DNA of 24,993 nucleotides from NCBI RefSeq assembly GCF_946221145.1, contig NZ_CAMIOH010000022.1:1-24993 (forward strand). Reading direction: 5' to 3'. Below are positions 24,501 to 24,993 of the stretch, piece after piece. Position 1 is the first letter of the stretch; each line of letters begins with the position of its first letter. The DNA is from an uncultured Paracoccus sp. GTDB lineage: Bacteria; Pseudomonadota; Alphaproteobacteria; Rhodobacterales; Rhodobacteraceae. The notes under the pieces were generated by a model. That model was not told the DNA's origin and did not search any database. It saw only the letters and a program-made list of their open reading frames with translations. The translations under genes were made by a program, and so were the position numbers.

Positions 24501-24993
24501 CGCGACCGGCCCGCTGGTCTCCAGCATCGCGGGGACGGTCGCGGCGCGGATGGAGCGCAAATCCGCCAAGGGCACGCCCTATGCCTTTGTCAGCCTGTCC
24601 GACCCGACCGGGCTGTATGAGGTGACGGTGTTTTCCGATCTGCTGACGGCATCGCGCGACCGGCTGGAACCGGGGCAGAACGTGGTCTTGCAGGTCAAGG
24701 TCGAACCCTCGGGCGATCAGGTCAAGCTGCTGGCGAATGCCGTCCACCGGATGGAGGATTTCGTGGCCGATGCGGGCGCCGGCGCGCTTGCCGTGGAAAT
24801 GCAGGGCGCCGACACCATCGCCCGCCTTGCCGAGACGCTGGCCCGCATCCGAACCGAGATCCCCGTTCCGCCCCGGTCGCGCGGCCCGGTCCTGTTGCGC
24901 CTGCGCGAGGGCGACGAGGTGATCGAGATCGAGATCGCCAGGGACGCGCCCCTGACCACCCCCGCGCGACAGGCCCTGCGCGCGGTGCCGGGT
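21547..24993 (+). CDS. dnaE: DNA polymerase III alpha subunit (DnaE), 3' end cut by window edge
   Basis: ATG at 21547, 1149 complete codons to the window end without a stop; family length is about 1150-1180, so only the extreme C-terminus is missing. This is the replicative polymerase. Order of domains: PHP domain from residue 9 (IHLRTHSEHSLLEG, then ALTDTNAMFAALEF); palm with catalytic Asp398 and Asp400 in PDFDIDFCMD and Asp551 in LVKFDFLGLKTL; fingers with GPGRGSGAGSLVAYAL; helix-hairpin-helix region near LARAGAFDLL. The internal sliding-clamp motif QTSLF is at 920-924, matching the E. coli position. An OB-fold follows (about 990-1035, IAGTVAARMERKSAKGTPYAF). The sequence ends in a tau-binding-type tail region. 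No ribosome binding site precedes the ATG. Divergent from the BMP operon. Confidence 0.97.
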   Translation, partial: MAAKSPRFIHLRTHSEHSLLEGAIPVGKLPGLAADMGMPAVALTDTNAMFAALEFSVKAKDKGVQPIIGCQMTLQADATGPVVLLAQNQAGWLNLMALSSCLYLREGGALPHVTVDELCAHAEGLICLTGAATGPLGLLIAQGARDKAGALADRLAGAFPTRLYVELQRHPGENGKLMPAEAASEAGLIDLAYAKSLPLVATNDVYFPKPAMFEAHDALICIAEKAYVDQSQPRRRLTPQHYFKSAEEMAVLFADLPEAIDNTVEIARRCAFAVKKHAPILPRFADDEVEELRRQARAGLDARLAVIPHAVTVAEYHARLEFELGIIEQMGFPGYFLIVADFIKWAKDRDIPVGPGRGSGAGSLVAYALTITDLDPLRYNLLFERFLNPERVSMPDFDIDFCMDRREEVIRYVQDRYGRDKVGQIITFGALLSKAAVRDVGRVLQMPFGQVDRLSKMIPVEGVKPVSIAKARADEPRLREAAREEVVARLLDYAEQLEGLYRNASTHAAGVVIGDRPLDRLVPLYRDPASDMPATQFNMKWVEAAGLVKFDFLGLKTLTVIQNAVDLINGGGRPLHVAADGRVLYDPAPGTENQINLIPLDDTPSYDLFASAKTVAVFQVESSGMMDALRRMKPTCIEDIVALVALYRPGPMENIPTYCEVKNGLRDLESIHPSIDHILAETQGIIVYQEQVMQIAQVMAGYSLGGADLLRRAMGKKIAAEMAKERPKFVDGAVANGVEPKKAGEVFDLLEKFANYGFNKSHAAAYAVVSYQTAWLKANHPVEFMAAVMNCDIHLTDKLAVYKRECDRMGIEIVPPCVNRSAPTFSVHEGRIHYALGALKGVGLDAMRLIHDARGDTPFRDIHDFARRVDMKRVGKRPLEMLARAGAFDLLDGNRARVLKGLDALVAWSAAVQDQAASSQTSLFGGGEDLPPPRLPIAGVWLPTEKLAEEHKAVGFYLSGHPLDDYLPALRRKKVQTLAEISADAATGPLVSSIAGTVAARMERKSAKGTPYAFVSLSDPTGLYEVTVFSDLLTASRDRLEPGQNVVLQVKVEPSGDQVKLLANAVHRMEDFVADAGAGALAVEMQGADTIARLAETLARIRTEIPVPPRSRGPVLLRLREGDEVIEIEIARDAPLTTPARQALRAVPG

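Noticed and set aside
21928..24747. 939-codon open frame on the minus strand opposite dnaE
   Set aside because: It lies wholly antisense to an unmistakable dnaE with intact catalytic motifs. Its translation is rich in His, Arg, Gln and Gly with no recognisable domain, the usual mirror of a GC-rich coding strand.
1..24993. Mobile elements, phage genes, CRISPR arrays, tRNA or rRNA genes
   Set aside because: No transposase, integrase, terminal repeats, regularly spaced repeats, or RNA gene signatures were found on either strand, and base composition appears uniform.

Overview
This window looks like a chromosomal segment of an alphaproteobacterium in the Rhodobacteraceae, most likely Paracoccus or a close relative. 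The base composition is very GC-rich. The periplasmic binding proteins with conserved cysteine pairs, the DUF1523 protein, the fused two-domain peptide-transport ATPase and the BMP-type transporter all resemble proteins I associate with that family. The species assignment is inference, because there is no rRNA in the window. I see no phage, insertion sequence, CRISPR array, tRNA or rRNA.

Layout, left to right. (1) 1-1612, minus strand: a 5' segment of deoxyribose-phosphate aldolase (deoC, cut by the window edge), overlapped by a DUF1523 membrane protein and preceded by a small two-helix membrane protein. (2) 1687-2610, plus strand: a cation-diffusion-facilitator-like transporter. (3) 2615-10908, minus strand, read right to left: two tandem, clearly paralogous peptide-type substrate-binding proteins, OppB-type and OppC-type permeases, a pair of tiny membrane proteins (76 and 41 residues, ATGA overlap), and a UvrD/PcrA helicase. 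(4) 11142-16563, plus strand, divergent from block 3: a fused OppD-OppF-type ATPase, a DAO-family FAD oxidoreductase (1-base overlap), an M20 amidohydrolase, and, after a strong hairpin, purU. (5) 16564-16866: a 303-base intergenic region packed with inverted repeats and a repeated short motif between convergent genes. (6) 16867-21452, minus strand: a complete BMP-family (nucleoside-type) ABC importer, with ATPase, two permeases coupled by ATGA overlaps, and a binding protein. (7) 21547 to the window end, plus strand: dnaE, the replicative DNA polymerase III alpha subunit, missing only its extreme 3' end.

How the genes fit together. The peptide-type ABC importer is split over two divergent operons that share the 233-base region 10909-11141. 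The ATPase half is co-transcribed with an FAD-dependent amine or amino-acid oxidase and an M20 N-acyl-amino-acid hydrolase. I infer an uptake-and-degradation pathway for a small amide or modified amino acid, with two alternative binding proteins, not a general oligopeptide permease. The BMP importer and deoC would both suit nucleoside use but lie about 16 kb apart, with no direct link visible. The most distinctive small-scale features are a 41-codon gene with a near-perfect ribosome binding site, the mirror-image promoter pair between the BMP operon and dnaE (which predicts a leaderless dnaE message), the hairpin between the two binding-protein genes, and the structured intergenic region after purU.
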